64,000 bases of DNA. Source: Allium sativum. Lineage: Eukaryota; Streptophyta; Magnoliopsida; Asparagales; Amaryllidaceae. Shown piece after piece: positions 24,462 to 35,350 of the stretch. The stretch lies in assembly GCA_030737875.1 (NCBI GenBank), contig CM060923.1, positions 37,192,501 to 37,256,500 of the forward strand. Direction: 5' to 3'. How positions within the stretch are numbered: position 1 is the first letter of the stretch; each line of letters starts with the position of its first letter. The notes beneath the pieces are model-generated. The model was not told the origin of the DNA, made no database searches, and saw only the letters and a list, made by a program, of their open reading frames with translations. Made by a program: the position numbers and the translations under genes.

Positions 24462-24545
24462 GCTCGAGGGGTCAACCGCCCTGAAGGCGTGTTGACTTAG
24501 GGGTCGACTCACCCACAGGGGTGTCGACACCCCTAGGGCTGACGT
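24462..24545. promoter_or_regulatory. GTCGAC palindrome cassette, LTR A
   Basis: Contains the perfect 18-bp palindrome AGGGGTGTCGACACCCCT (24517-24534) beside a second GGGGTCGAC and a GTCAAC/GTTGAC pair. GCTGACGTGGC follows, a bZIP-type ACGT core, and a TATA-like box lies about 30 bases further on. The same cassette type occurs about 300 bases into LTRs B and C. Confidence 0.55.
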
Positions 24546-25793
24546 GGCACTCGGTTTCAGGGGGTCTGTTAGTTATATATAGGTGTCCTATTATCTTATT
24601 TTCTTCATTGGAAATCATGGAGGCCATATGCTGCTTGAGTGCGAAGTAAACCGTTTTCTGCAACTACATACTTTGCAAATCAAATTCAGAATTAAAGATC
24701 CATTCTCTCTATTCTCTAAACCTAACGCTGTGAGTTCTAGTTGTTTTTAGGTTTAGATAAATAAAAGTAAATTATGAAAGACTGTGATTTGGATATGTGT
24801 AAACCATGAATCTATGCTATTATCATATCTGATACTATGTCATGATAGATCAATTTCTTTAGATCCGAATTCAATTGTTGTTATTCTGCTATGTCATGAT
24901 AGATAGATTTCTTTAGATCCAATTTAATTGTGATTATTCTACTATGTTATTATTGTGGATCTTGGTTTGTAACTATATTGTGGTTAATATAAATCTGTTA
25001 ATGTGAATAGTTATGTCATTAGATAGATCTAATCATTTATGTGAATCATGAACATATGCCATCTTGAATTGGTTAGGATTGGATCTAAATCTTTATCAAA
25101 ATTGTAACTTCTATGGCATGCTATGATGTGGATTTGTGTAGATCTATTTCTAAACTAGTAGATCTAATTTATGTGGACATTGAAAATGTTAGGCAGATCT
25201 AGATTATCACCTTATGTTATCATGTTAGATCTATTTTATGTAATCTAATTTATCACACTGTGTTATCATGTTAGATCTATTTTAACCTCTAGATCTGAAT
25301 CATGTGATCTAATCTATCACCATGTGTCATCATGTTAGATCTAAACAAATGGGACATCTAAACTGCTGATTTCGATCTTACTACGCCTATTGAGACATCA
25401 TGTTATGTTCACTGGTTTTATGTTCATCTTGTTATGATGATAATTACATGTCCATGCCAGTATGTATGTTCATATTATCATGCTAAGTTTATGTTTATGC
25501 CAAGATGATCACTTTTGTTACATTCCTATTGTTTTTCCCTATTATCATTTATGACTAGGCTATTGTCTAGCCTAGGCATGTTGCCAATTTTGTGAGGGCG
25601 CTAGTTAAGGAACGGAGGAAAAATGGTTAAAAATGGAATAATTTGAATATGAACATTTTTGGACATGTAATTCAAATTATTGGGTAAAATAGGTATTGAC
25701 ACCTATAAAAAAAATGATTAATTAATTGGTAAAGTAATTAAAAATGGAATGTCTAGTAATTACGATTAGGAATTGTAATTGTACTTATGACAT

Positions 25794-25881
25794 GAGGTTA
25801 GGTTGTATTAGTGGTGGAAGTCCGCCCAGACCCGATCGACATATCCAGCAACCACTAAAGTTGAACCTAATGTGGGAGGTC
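25794..25881 (+). other. Long stem-loop A1 in LTR
   Basis: GAGGTTAGGTT pairs with AACCTAATG, and TAGTGGT with ACCACTA, around a loop with GCCCAGACCCGATCG. It is the first of a tandem pair with 25914-26001 and homologous to the pairs in elements B and C. Confidence 0.7.
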
Positions 25882-25913
25882 TAAGTACGTAAATACGAAT
25901 CAGGCTATGATAC

Positions 25914-26001
25914 GAGGTTAGGCCCAACTATGGAATAAGACTGCCCGGACCCGACCGACATATCCAACATCCACACGTTGTAGGCCTGATGCGGGGAGGT
26001 C
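25914..26001 (+). other. Long stem-loop A2 in LTR
   Basis: The lower stem TTAGGCC pairs with GGCCTGA. The upper CAAC and TGGA pair with GTTG and TCCA. The loop holds GCCCGGACCCGACCG. Confidence 0.65.
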
Positions 26002-26114
26002 TAGCCCATTATAAACCATAAATGGACATGGTAATAAGTTGGACTACTTAACCTAAACTAATCCATAAGGGATTGTATGAATAAGAATTGAAGTTAGGGT
26101 TAAGCAAAATTGAT

Positions 26115-26369
26115 TGGATCAATGGGAGGGTTAAGTAAATCTTTGGTAGGTGGGTAATATTAGTATATATAGGCCCACAAACTTAACCATTAAATAAACA
26201 TGCTTGGATCAGTGGGAGGGTTAAGTAAATCTTGGGTGGGTGGGTAATATTAGTATATATAGGCCCACAAACTTAACCATTAAACAAACATGCTTGGATC
26301 AGTGGGAGGGTAAAGTAAATCTTGGGTATGTGGGTAATATTAATATATATAGGCCCGCAAACTTAACCC
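26115..26369 (+). repeat. 90-bp tandem repeat, about 3 units
   Basis: Units start TGGATCARTGGGAGGG at 26115, 26205 and 26295 and contain GGTGGGTAATATTA and AGGCCCACAAACTTAACC. Confidence 0.9.
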
Positions 26370-26375
26370 GATAAG

Positions 26376-26594
26376 GTTATGTAATTAAAGACACCTAGTG
26401 GTATACATAATCGATGGAAATAATAAAGTTATGCAATTAAAGACACCTTTTAGGTTTAACATAACTTGTAAAAATGATAAGATTATGTATTAAAGACACA
26501 TATAGGTAAGCATAACCAGTTGGAATATTGCGGGTTATGTATTAAAGACACCTATAGGTAAGCATAACCAGTAGAAAGATTGGAGTTATGTAAT
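26376..26594 (+). repeat. ~52-bp stem-loop array (interrupted by element B)
   Basis: Unit starts at 26376, 26428, 26482, 26534 and 26585, continuing after the insertion to 38244. Each unit has GTTATG, ATTAAAGACACC and CATAAC, so the ends of every unit can pair. The unit at 38244 has CTATG paired with CATAG, a compensated change. Confidence 0.75.
26590..26594 (+). other. Target-site duplication GTAAT (left)
   Basis: Matches 38201-38205 exactly, directly outside TG...CA LTR ends. Confidence 0.92.
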
Positions 26595-26881
26595 TGTAAC
26601 ACCCCGTGTATTCTATAACAGTGAAATTCACAAAATAAAGTATAACTAATTTCAAATCAAAGAATTAGGGGAAACGGGATACGCCATTGCGTTCGTCTCG
26701 GAATTCTGCTTAAGATAGAGTCCGAGTTTGCGTAAAACGGACTCCGTATGAGGGAGATATGGCCTTCGGAAGTTTCAGAATTCAGTTTAAAATTCAAACA
26801 GACAAAAACAGCTCAGAAAACAAATTCAAATTTCAAAAATCGGGCCGGATTGGCCAGGGCGGGAATTTTCCCGCCTAAGGC

Positions 26882-27010
26882 ACCCAGGTCGACTGGGTAG
26901 TCGACCTGGGCTACCCAGGTCGACTGGGTAGTCGACCTGGGGCACCTAGGTCGACTACATAGTCGACCTGGGGGTCGACTGGGTAGTCGACCTGGCCCCT
27001 GAGCCAGGTC
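26882..27010. promoter_or_regulatory. Array of GTCGAC hairpins, 5' LTR of B
   Basis: Repeated units each fold perfectly: arms CCAGGTCGACT and AGTCGACCTGG around GGGT or ACAT. Two full units, a third starting CTAGG, then partial units ending in CCAGGTCGAACCCAG. They lie about 170 bases upstream of the TATA box, which suggests a U3 promoter or enhancer module. That role is an inference. Confidence 0.6.
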
Positions 27011-27171
27011 GAACCCAGCCCCCCCTGGCTGGCCTGGTCTGTGCTTAGCCGAATTTCTGAGCCTTGCCTTGTCACTAGGGCTAGGTGTCAGCTCCTGATT
27101 GGTCTCTCCTTCAAACGAACGGCTAATATTAATCCAAGCTCCATCGACGGTCCTAATCAATTCACAAACTC

Positions 27172-27179
27172 TATAAAAA
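27172..27179 (+). promoter_or_regulatory. TATA box of element B 5' LTR
   Basis: CTATAAAAAGG in a sensible U3 position, about 580 bases from the LTR start. Repeated at 35523-35530 in the 3' LTR. Corresponding TATA-like boxes are at 24574 (A) and 59543 (C). Confidence 0.6.
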
Positions 27180-28513
27180 GGACCTAAGACTCCACCTAAT
27201 TCATACAAATAAAAATGAGAATGAGACCGTCATGCTGCTGAGGAAAGACAAGGAGTAGCCGTCAAAATTGAGAGACGATTAGGAGACAATTCAAAAGCTA
27301 AAAGCAACGAAAATTAAATCAAAACAACGCCTACAACAAAAGATAGCATCTCCAAATTCAAAATTCAGAAACCTGAATTAAAGATTCGTCATACGTTGTA
27401 AGTAGAGTGCTATTCCGATGTGAATAAATAATTGTGTTTTGATTTGTGTAAAATGAGAAATAGAATTGTACTTAATTTGTGGTGATAATAATTCATAATT
27501 GTATGTTGCTATGATTCTAATCGATTTGGGATGTTGTGGTATAACGATTGGATATTTGCAAGTATGTGATTCATGTTGAAAATTAACAACTACATGTTTG
27601 TGGTAGTTTATTACAACACCTATTGGATAATTGCAAGTATATGATTCATGTTGAAAGTAACGACTATATGCTTGTTTATTTGTGATTCATGCAAGTATAT
27701 GGTTCACTATTATGCCAACATAATATATAATCACTTTTAGTGTAGTTGGATCCATTTGGGTATTATGACTCATATGAACTTATGTTGGAACTGGCATCAT
27801 GATTCAAGTGTAAAACCATACTTTTGTATTAGAGACAAAAGTAAGCATCTTTGTGAACTTATGTTGACTCTATGAACATGACTAAACTATGTTTGGTGTT
27901 ATGCCTAATTAAAAACATGTTTTAGGCCTATGTTGTTATCAAAATCATATGATAATATATGTGACACATAATTAAGTTAGATTTACATTCCACTTGCAAG
28001 TTTACATGAATAGATTAAAAACCATGATTCATGTTTAGGTATGTTTATGCCATGATTCTATGAATAGATTAAAAACCATGATTCATGTTTAGGTATGTTT
28101 ATGCCATGAATATATGCTATTACAATGCAAGTTCACAAGTGCCTAATTTATGTTAATTAGTTCGCTATGTTGCAAGTTCATGCGTTCACACTCCCCTTTT
28201 GATGTTACTTAGAATATATAAACACCATGTTCTAAGCGTCCCCTTTTTCATGTGGCTAAGTTGGGTTTAAATGTTAAACCCAACATATGTTATATTGTAG
28301 CGAACGTATAAAACGGGGGTAATGACGTTTGGGTTAAAATATAAACATATGTGTTGGCATGTTTGACGCATGCCAACGACCTTGAAAACAATTAAGAGGT
28401 ATAAATTAATTTTACCCAATAAAGATGAATTTGAATAATGGGCCGCAAATATTTACATATAAAAAGAAAAGAGACAAAATATGTAAATTTAGAAAATACG
28501 ATGTGTTTAACCC

Positions 28514-28600
28514 GAGGTTGGATTGAGTTGTGATGTAAACCTACCCGGAACCGCCCGGCTGTCCAGTAGTCACAACAATACCTATCCAATGTGGGTGGTT
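28514..28600 (+). other. Long stem-loop B1 in LTR
   Basis: The lower stem TTGGAT pairs with ATCCAA and the upper TTGTGA with TCACAA. The loop contains CCCGGAACCGCCCGGC. The 3' LTR copy is 36865-36951. Confidence 0.72.
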
Positions 28601-28624
28601 AAACATTGAGCCCAATAAAGACCC

Positions 28625-28710
28625 GAGGTTAGACTGAGTTGTGGCGTAAGACTGCCCGGACCCAACCGGCAACAGGCAGCCACAACAATACCTGTCTAAT
28701 GTGAGAGGTC
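28625..28710 (+). other. Long stem-loop B2 in LTR
   Basis: The lower stem TTAGAC pairs with GTCTAA and the upper TTGTGGC with GCCACAA. The loop contains GCCCGGACCCAACCGGC. The 3' LTR copy is 36976-37061. Confidence 0.75.
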
Positions 28711-29848
28711 GAGGCTTTAATAAGACAATTAAGGCTGAGTCAGGACTGATAGGATTAAGTAAATTGAATTAATACTTAATCAAATGGAACATGCTAAACT
28801 ATACAGACTGATTGGGGGTTAGGTTTACAAAACACTTAACCAACTTAGCATGTTGGCTAGAAATAGAAAACCTAGTAGCGGGGGACCCTTTTCAGCAGTA
28901 ACCCTACAAGGTGTATCAGGATACCCTGAACTAGGCAGGGTGGGGCACGATTACTGGGCTGACTGTAAGAGGTCAAATTGACGGCGGTGGTGTAGCAGTG
29001 TAGGTTCTAACGGGGTGCGGGCATGCACACACTCCGGCGCAGAAAAATAAGGCACTGGGCACCAGTAGTATACCTGTGCATTCTAGAATTGTGTCGGGCC
29101 GCTACCATGGGACTTGATACACTCCATGGTGGGACCAGCATAGGTAACTACAACAACGGGGGCCGTAAGACACATGTAACTATGCGAGTAGGAGCCGATC
29201 ATCAGAAATGGATCACTTCACCCTGATTATGGGGTGCCTGTTGGGAACTAGTTTATATGGGTACAGAGATTAATATGGGGTACGATAGTATATTCGACTC
29301 TAGACAACTTAACTTAGTTTATGGTGCTTTCCCATTTCCAGTTTATACTTATCATGCCCAATTCTTTATTCATAGACTGAATAGTCCTAGACTTACTCAG
29401 GCTTTATGTCTGACTCTACTTTTCTTTCGTCTTCTTTTCTTTCGTTTCCCCCGAGGTCCACAGGGAGGGAATACTGCAGCTTGACCAGTTTTCACATCCA
29501 GCTTGAAGAGAAAGAATGTATTGCTTGGATCTTTTTTCGTTTTGGACTATGGCTTTGGACAACAATTATGGGACTTATGCAGTTTACTTATGATTTTTTA
29601 TGCTTCTTTGAATAATGAAATCAAGACAGTTATGAAGATGTAATGCTTTTGGAAGTATTGTAAGACAATTATGGCATGGTTTGTGTAACACGTATTTTAA
29701 TGAAATAAAAGTTGCTGTTGTTTTCCGCTGTTCAAAAATATGTGTTCTTATATCTGTCTTGTGTATCTGTGACTTATACTTATAAACCTCCACCAAAATT
29801 AGGGCATTCCCTTTGAGAGTGACCCTAACGGAGGTGGGGTGTTTCACT

Positions 29849-29860
29849 TGGTATCAGAGC
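29849..29860 (+). other. Primer-binding site of element B, initiator-Met tRNA
   Basis: TGGTATCAGAGC two bases after the LTR end. Complementary to the initiator methionine tRNA 3' end. Confidence 0.92.
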
Positions 29861-30030
29861 ATAAGTTTACCAGATAAGCTAAAAAGTTTTGAAAATTCAT
29901 TTCCAAAAAGAAAATTTAAAGGAGCATTTTTAAAGATAAAATATTATTTTATTTTAAAAGGGCATAGTCCCCCAAAGCCATAGGTACTATCTTTTATCCT
30001 TCGTTTTGAATCTACCCTTTTTGTTTCAGC

Positions 30031-30915
30031 ATGTCCGAAGAACTTAACTTGCTAGAGGGTATACCAATACCTGGTTGGTTCAGACGATTCTTAGAAGCGA
30101 GGGCCACTCAGCCAGGTCCTACCGTTCCTCCTCCCCCAGCTGCGGGAAATCATCCAGCTGCAGCAGCACCTCTTCCTCCACCTCCTCCGCGGGGTTATAC
30201 TTTTGCTAAGATATGTAAAGATTTTAAAGCTATGGGAGGAAAGGACTTTCATGGAACCGAGTCCTTCATGGCAGCCAGGAATTGGCTGAAGGAAACCGAG
30301 GACTTATTCGTCATCTTTGAGGTAGAAGATAGGCAGAAGGTACAACTGGCAGTATGGCTACTTAAAGGCGAGGCTTCCTACTGGTGGGAAGTCACCAATG
30401 CAGAAAGACCAGTGGAAACATGGGAGGACTTTAGGGCAAGGTTTGAGGCTAAATTTCTCTCAGAAGCTGAAAGGAGTCTTCAGTTGGAAAAATTCTTATT
30501 TCTTAAGCAAGGGAATATGACAGTCAAAGAGTATGTTAATCAGTTCGATCAACCGGCTAGGTTCGGACTGGACCTAGTCAACACCCCGCACAAGAAGGCT
30601 CTCCGCTTTGTCAAGGGGTTGAATGAGCCATTACACGGTTTGGCCATGACCCATATACCCATGGGAGCTACGTATGAAAGGTTGGTGCAGATGGCATTGC
30701 TGAACAAAGAGGGTATGGCCAAGAAGGAGACAAAGGCAGAAAGCTCTCAAGGGAAGAAAGAGGGTTTACAGCCTAAGAAGACAGACTTTAAGAAGGGCGG
30801 GAAAGACAACAAAGAGAAGAGGACGTGTAATTTATGTGGCAAAGTGGGGGCACTTAGTGAAAGATTGTCGGAAAAAGAAGGCCAAGATGAATGGTGGGTG
30901 CTTTTCTTGCGGTGA
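30031..30915 (+). pseudogene. gag: Gag of element B, frameshifted in the zinc knuckle
   Basis: Encodes the structural capsid/nucleocapsid protein that packages retrotransposon RNA. The ATG at 30031 begins a leader (EGIPIPGWFRRFL) shared with element C, then a proline-rich linker. The retrotransposon gag domain (about residues 90-200) shows WLLKGEASYWWE, WEDFRARFEAKF and VKEYVNQFD, and a basic region follows. The first zinc knuckle starts at 30826 (CNLCGK), but an extra G in the run 30846-30850 shifts the frame and the protein ends at 30915 with an unrelated tail. The second knuckle is read in the next frame. In element C the corresponding region is in one frame, which supports a mutation here and not programmed frameshifting. 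Confidence 0.88.
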
Positions 30916-33900
30916 GACAGGCCATATGGCTATGGATTGCCCAAAGAAGCGAGGGCAGGGGCAGAGGGCTGGATCCACCTCAGGGGCACAGGTTCATGTG
31001 CTAGAAGCGCCACCTCTGCAACAGCGAGGTATAAATACTTCTGTAGAAAGTGTAGTTTATCTTTATGATCACCCAGTTCGCACTTTATTTGATTCTGGCG
31101 CATCACACTCCTTTATCTCATCTGCATTAGTAGAATCTCTGCACCTAGAAACTAGTATGGTAGAGGACCCCTTAATTGTTTCAAATCCAATTAGGGGCCC
31201 AGCTCATTTGTCTATGATCTTTGTGGGATTGAAAATTTCTATTCTAAGCGTAGAATTTAAATGTAGTGCCTTTGTTTTGGGCTTTTCGGGATATGGTTTG
31301 ATTTTGGGCATGGATTGGCTATCCAGTAATGGGGCCATCCTGGATTGTGAGAAAAGGGTGGTTAGGCTTCTGACCCAACTCGGTAACACTCTGGAAATTA
31401 CTTGTAATCCCTCGTATGCGGTTATGCTTAGTTATCTTGAATCGCTAGATGCTTTTGTTGAAAGTTTGCAATCGGTTAGGGTGGTCCGGGAATATTCGGA
31501 TGTCTTCGAAGAGGTGAAGGGCTTACCTCCGAAGCGGGAGATAGACTTCCACATATATCTTGTAGATAATGCAAAGCCCGTTGCGTTTCCCGTTAGACAC
31601 ATGGCTCCACGGGAAAGGAAAGAGCTCAGTAAACAGATTAAAGAGCTTCTAGAAAAGGGGTTCATTAGAAGGAGCATTTCAGAATGGGGCGCTCTAGTGG
31701 TGTTCGCTACAAAGGCGGATGGTTCACTCCGTCTATGTGTTGACTATAGGGAGCTCAACAAGCTAACGAAAAAGAATAGGCACCCTCTCCCCAGAATTGA
31801 CGATCTGTTTGATCAGCTTGTAGGGGCATCTGTTTTCTCCCAACTCGATTTGGCGACCGGTTTTCATCAGCTAAGGGTGGTTGAAGATAGCATCGATAAA
31901 ACGGCATTCAGAACCCCAGACGGCTTCTTTGAATGGCTTGTCATGCCTTTTGGCTTGACAAACGCACCCGCTTACTTCGTGGACCTGATGAGTAGGGTGT
32001 TCAGAGAATTCCTCAATAAGTTCATAGTGGTCTTCGTAGACGATATCTTGATCTTCTCAAAGAGTGAAGAAGAGCATGCTCAACACCTAAGGGCAATCAT
32101 CGAAACTCTGCGAGTCCATCAACTAAAAGCCAAATTCTCCAAATGCCACTTTTGGAGAGAGGAAGTAAAATTTCTTGGGCATATAGTATCCAAAAATGGG
32201 TTAGCTGTGGACCCTGCTAAAGTAGTAGCGGTGCAGGATTGGAAGACACCAAGAAACGCAACTGAGGTCCGAAGTTTTCTAGGGCTAGCAGGTTTCTACC
32301 GAAAATTCATAAGGGATTTTGCGAAAATATCAGCTCCGCTCACAAGGCTGACAAAGAAGAATCTAGTTTTCAATTGGGACTTGGATTGCGAATTTGCTTT
32401 CCAACGACTGAAAAGGGCTCTAATTACAACATCCCCAGTTTTGACGTTGCCAGATGGAAGCAAGATGTTCACAGTTTATACAGATGCATGTAGGACAGGG
32501 CTAGGCGCTGTCTTGATGCAAGAAGGGAGGGTAGTAGCTTATGGTGGAAGGCAATTGAAAGTTCATGAAAAGAACTACCCGACCCACGATCTTGAGTTAG
32601 CCGCCATTGTCTTTGCACTCAAGTCTTGGAGACACTATCTCCTAGGTGAGAAGTTTGAACTTTACACTGACCATAAATCGTTGAAATGTCTTTTCTCGCA
32701 GAAAGATCTTAACTTGAGGCAACAGAGGTGGATGGAGTTTCTTGCCTCGTACGATTTCGAGATCTCCTACACTCCGGGCAAAGGCAACGTAGTGGCAGAC
32801 GCGTTGAGCCAAAAGAAACTGACCCTAAGCCCGCTGTTTGTTGAAAGACAAAGCCTAGAGTTTATAGCCAGCTTTGACTTTAGGCCCTCCTCCGATTTTG
32901 TACCGGGTTTGCTGGCATCTCTCGAAGTACGCCCGACTTTAGTGGACTCAATAGGGACAGCACAACGCGAAGACCCTCAGCTTGTAGAGACGATTGATAG
33001 GCTAATTAGGGGTGAGACTTCAAGTCACCTCAGCAGATACTCCATCGACGATAAGGGTTGGCTAAGGCGAGACGGAAGACTATGCGTCCCATAGACAAGG
33101 GATTTAGTAAAGAAGGTTCTTGAGGAAGCACATCACTCTAAGATGACGATACACCCAGGCGGGGATAAAATGTACAAGGACATAAAGAGAACTTTCTTTT
33201 GGAACGGCATGAAGAAGGACGTGGCAGATTTCGTTTCTAAGTGTATGGTGTGCCAACAGGTCAAGGCGGAACAGAAAAAGCCTGGCGGTCTGCTCCATCC
33301 TCTAGAGGTCCCGTAGTGGAAGTGGGATAGCATCTCAATGGACTTCATTGATGGGCTGCCTAGGTCTAGAAGAGGCAACACTAGCATTTGGGTAATAGTG
33401 GATAGGCTTACTAAAAGCGCCCACTTTTTACCTGTCAAGAGTAAAAGAACTGCCTCATCCCTAGCATCTCTTTACCTCAAGGAAATTGTTCGACTCCATG
33501 GAATACCCTCCAGCATTGTTAGTGACCGAGACCCTATCTTCACAAGTGAGTTTTGGCGGAGTCTGCAAGAAGCGGTAAGCACACAATTATGCTTGAGCAC
33601 AGCCTATCATCCCCAAACCGACGGCCAGACAGAAATAGTGAACAGAGTTTTGGAGGACCTTTTAAGACTGTGCGTCCTTGACTTCGGAGGGACGTGGGAA
33701 GACCATCTTCCTTTGGTGGAATTTGCCTACAACAACAGCTACCAAGCCACCATCGGAATGGCGCCCTTCGAAGCTTTATATGGAAGACCATGCCGATCGC
33801 CCACTTGTTGGTGGGAGTCTACTGACAAGCTCATACTTGGACCAGATATGATCCGAGAGACTTCAGAAAAAGTAGACTTAATACGGAGAAGAATGAAGAC

Positions 33901-34411
33901 AGCCCAAGACAGACAAAAATCCTACGCCGACAAGAGGAGGACCGACCTTGAATTTGAGGTTGGGGACAGAGTTTTTCTTAAGGTATCTCCACTAAGGTAC
34001 GTTGTTCGTTTTGGAACCACAGGAAAGCTAGCACCAAGGTTCGTAGGACCGTTTCCTATTATCGAGAAAATTGGCAAAATGGCCTATAGATTAGAGCTAC
34101 CCGAAAAGCTGGCCGGAGTTCACAACGTCTTTCACGTTTCGCACCTCCGAAAATGTCTACATGAATCTGCTGAAGTGGTAGAGCCAAATATCCTAGAAGA
34201 AGCTGAAGTGGAACGCGAAGCAACTGTGAGGAAAGTTCCAACCCGCATATTAGGAACGGAAGTGAAAAAGCTACGCAACCGCGAAGTCAAGCTCGTCAAA
34301 GTTCAGTGGAGCGACGCCGAGGGAGACGCAACTTGGGAAACTGAAGCTAGAATACGCGCAGCCTACCCTTTTCTTTTCGAGGGTACATCTTTGATCTTTC
34401 TTTTTCCTTAA
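30836..34411 (+). pseudogene. pol: Pol of element B (protease, RT, RNase H, integrase, chromodomain-like), two in-frame stops
   Basis: The frame opens inside the first zinc knuckle and carries the second ([14 protein letters not shown], 30899-30940). The aspartic protease follows with active-site DSG at 31091. The reverse transcriptase carries FVDDIL (catalytic DD at 32039-32044). RNase H has YTDA near 32480 and ends in [13 protein letters not shown] at 33092-33094 interrupts the frame. The same frame continues through the integrase HHCC zinc finger (33125-33256), a second TAG at 33314-33316, and the integrase core from 33338 with its D, D and E ([24 protein letters not shown]). After a GPY/F-like module ([13 protein letters not shown]), a chromodomain-like end (about 34225-34380) follows. 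Two stops and the upstream frameshift make it non-functional. ADALSQ replaces the usual ADALSR. Confidence 0.92.
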
Positions 34412-34960
34412 GTTGCGCTTTTATCTATCTTTTTAGGTATATCTCCTCGACCTTATCTTTTAGGTAGAAACTCTTTGGATGAAAACATGTAATTGAAACA
34501 TGTTAAGGATGATGGTTGCAAGTGGTTGCAAGTGATTGCTAGTGGTTGCTCGTGGTTGCATATACACACACAATTTAGGTTTTAGATCGGCTCAGTCACT
34601 TCATATTGCATATGCATATATGTATTTATATTCGTATATGGTTGAAGTTTAATGTGTTGTCATATGGATGCTGCATTTATATGAATGATTGTGCACTCAT
34701 GTAGAATCATGAATAGGAAAATTTTCATACATAATGGATTCATGACACTTGCATAATTTGCATTAATGAGGTCAACAGAATCAGTAGACCGACTGATTTT
34801 GCATTAGTAAAGTACATGTACACATACTTCGCATATGATCATGAAGCATTAGAAGTCTTTTAAGGACAATGGATGCTCGTGTTTGATGGATGAGTAGATG
34901 GATGTTTGGATATTAGGACGTACATTCTTCCTGAACTTGAAGATTTCGGGGACGAAATCC
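34412..34960 (+). other. 3' untranslated internal region of element B
   Basis: About 550 bases between the pol stop and the polypurine tract. It contains GTGGTTGCAAG repeats near 34515-34560 and a hairpin, AATCAGT with ACTGATT, at 34779-34798. Homologous to 23740-24160 of element A. Confidence 0.8.
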
Positions 34961-34977
34961 TTTTAAGTGGGGGAGAA
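34961..34977 (+). other. Polypurine tract of element B
   Basis: TTTTAAGTGGGGGAGAA directly before the 3' LTR start. Confidence 0.9.
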
Positions 34978-35264
34978 TGTAACACCCCGTGTATTCTATA
35001 ATAGTGAAATTCACAAAATAAAGTATAACTAATTTCAAATCAAAGAATTAAGGGAAACGGGATACGCCATTGGGTTCGTCTCGGAATTCTGCTTAAGATA
35101 GAGTCCGAGTTTGCGTAAAACGGACTTCGTATGAGGGAGATATGGCCTCCGGAAGTTTCAGAATTCAGTTTAAAATTCAAACAGACAAAAACAGCTCAGA
35201 AAACAAATTCAAATTTCAAAAATCGGGCCGGATTGGCCAGGGCGGGAATTTTCCCGCCCAAGGC

Positions 35265-35350
35265 ACCCAGGTCGACTGGGTAGTCGACCTGGGGCACCCA
35301 GGTCGACTACATACTCGATCTGGGGGTCGACTGGGTAGTCGACCTGGCCC
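35265..35350. promoter_or_regulatory. Array of GTCGAC hairpins, 3' LTR of B
   Basis: Same array with one unit fewer, and one arm mutated to ACTCGATCTGG. Confidence 0.6.

Larger units (their letters stand above)
24175..26594 (+). repeat. 3' LTR of element A, first part (split by element B)
   Basis: Starts TGAAACACCC, a variant of the TGTAACACCC of elements B and C, directly after the polypurine tract. It contains a GTCGAC cassette (24462-24545), a TATA-like TATATATA (24574-24581), GATCTA-rich repeats near 25200-25345, a pair of long stem-loops (25794-26001), three 90-bp units (26115-26369) and the stem-loop array starting at 26376. Element B is inserted at 26594/26595, and the LTR resumes at 38201 or 38206. 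Confidence 0.82.
26595..29846 (+). repeat. 5' LTR of element B
   Basis: 3252 bp from TGTAACACCCC to GTGTTTCA. It carries a palindrome cassette (26882-27010), a TATA box TATAAAAA (27172-27179), a 57-bp duplication near 28012-28110, two long stem-loops (28514-28600 and 28625-28710), a conserved block (about 28890-29215) and an AATGAAATAAAAG polyadenylation-like signal near 29700. It is about 30 bp longer than the 3' LTR because it has one extra palindrome unit. Confidence 0.93.

Noticed and set aside
26813..27208. 131-codon minus-strand frame in LTR B
   Set aside because: Created by the GTCGAC palindrome repeats, with repetitive arginine/proline translation and no such frame at the same length in the 3' LTR.
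30836..30915. Programmed frameshift between gag and pol in element B
   Set aside because: The overlap lies inside a zinc knuckle, and element C reads through the same region in one frame, so a single-base insertion is the simpler reading.
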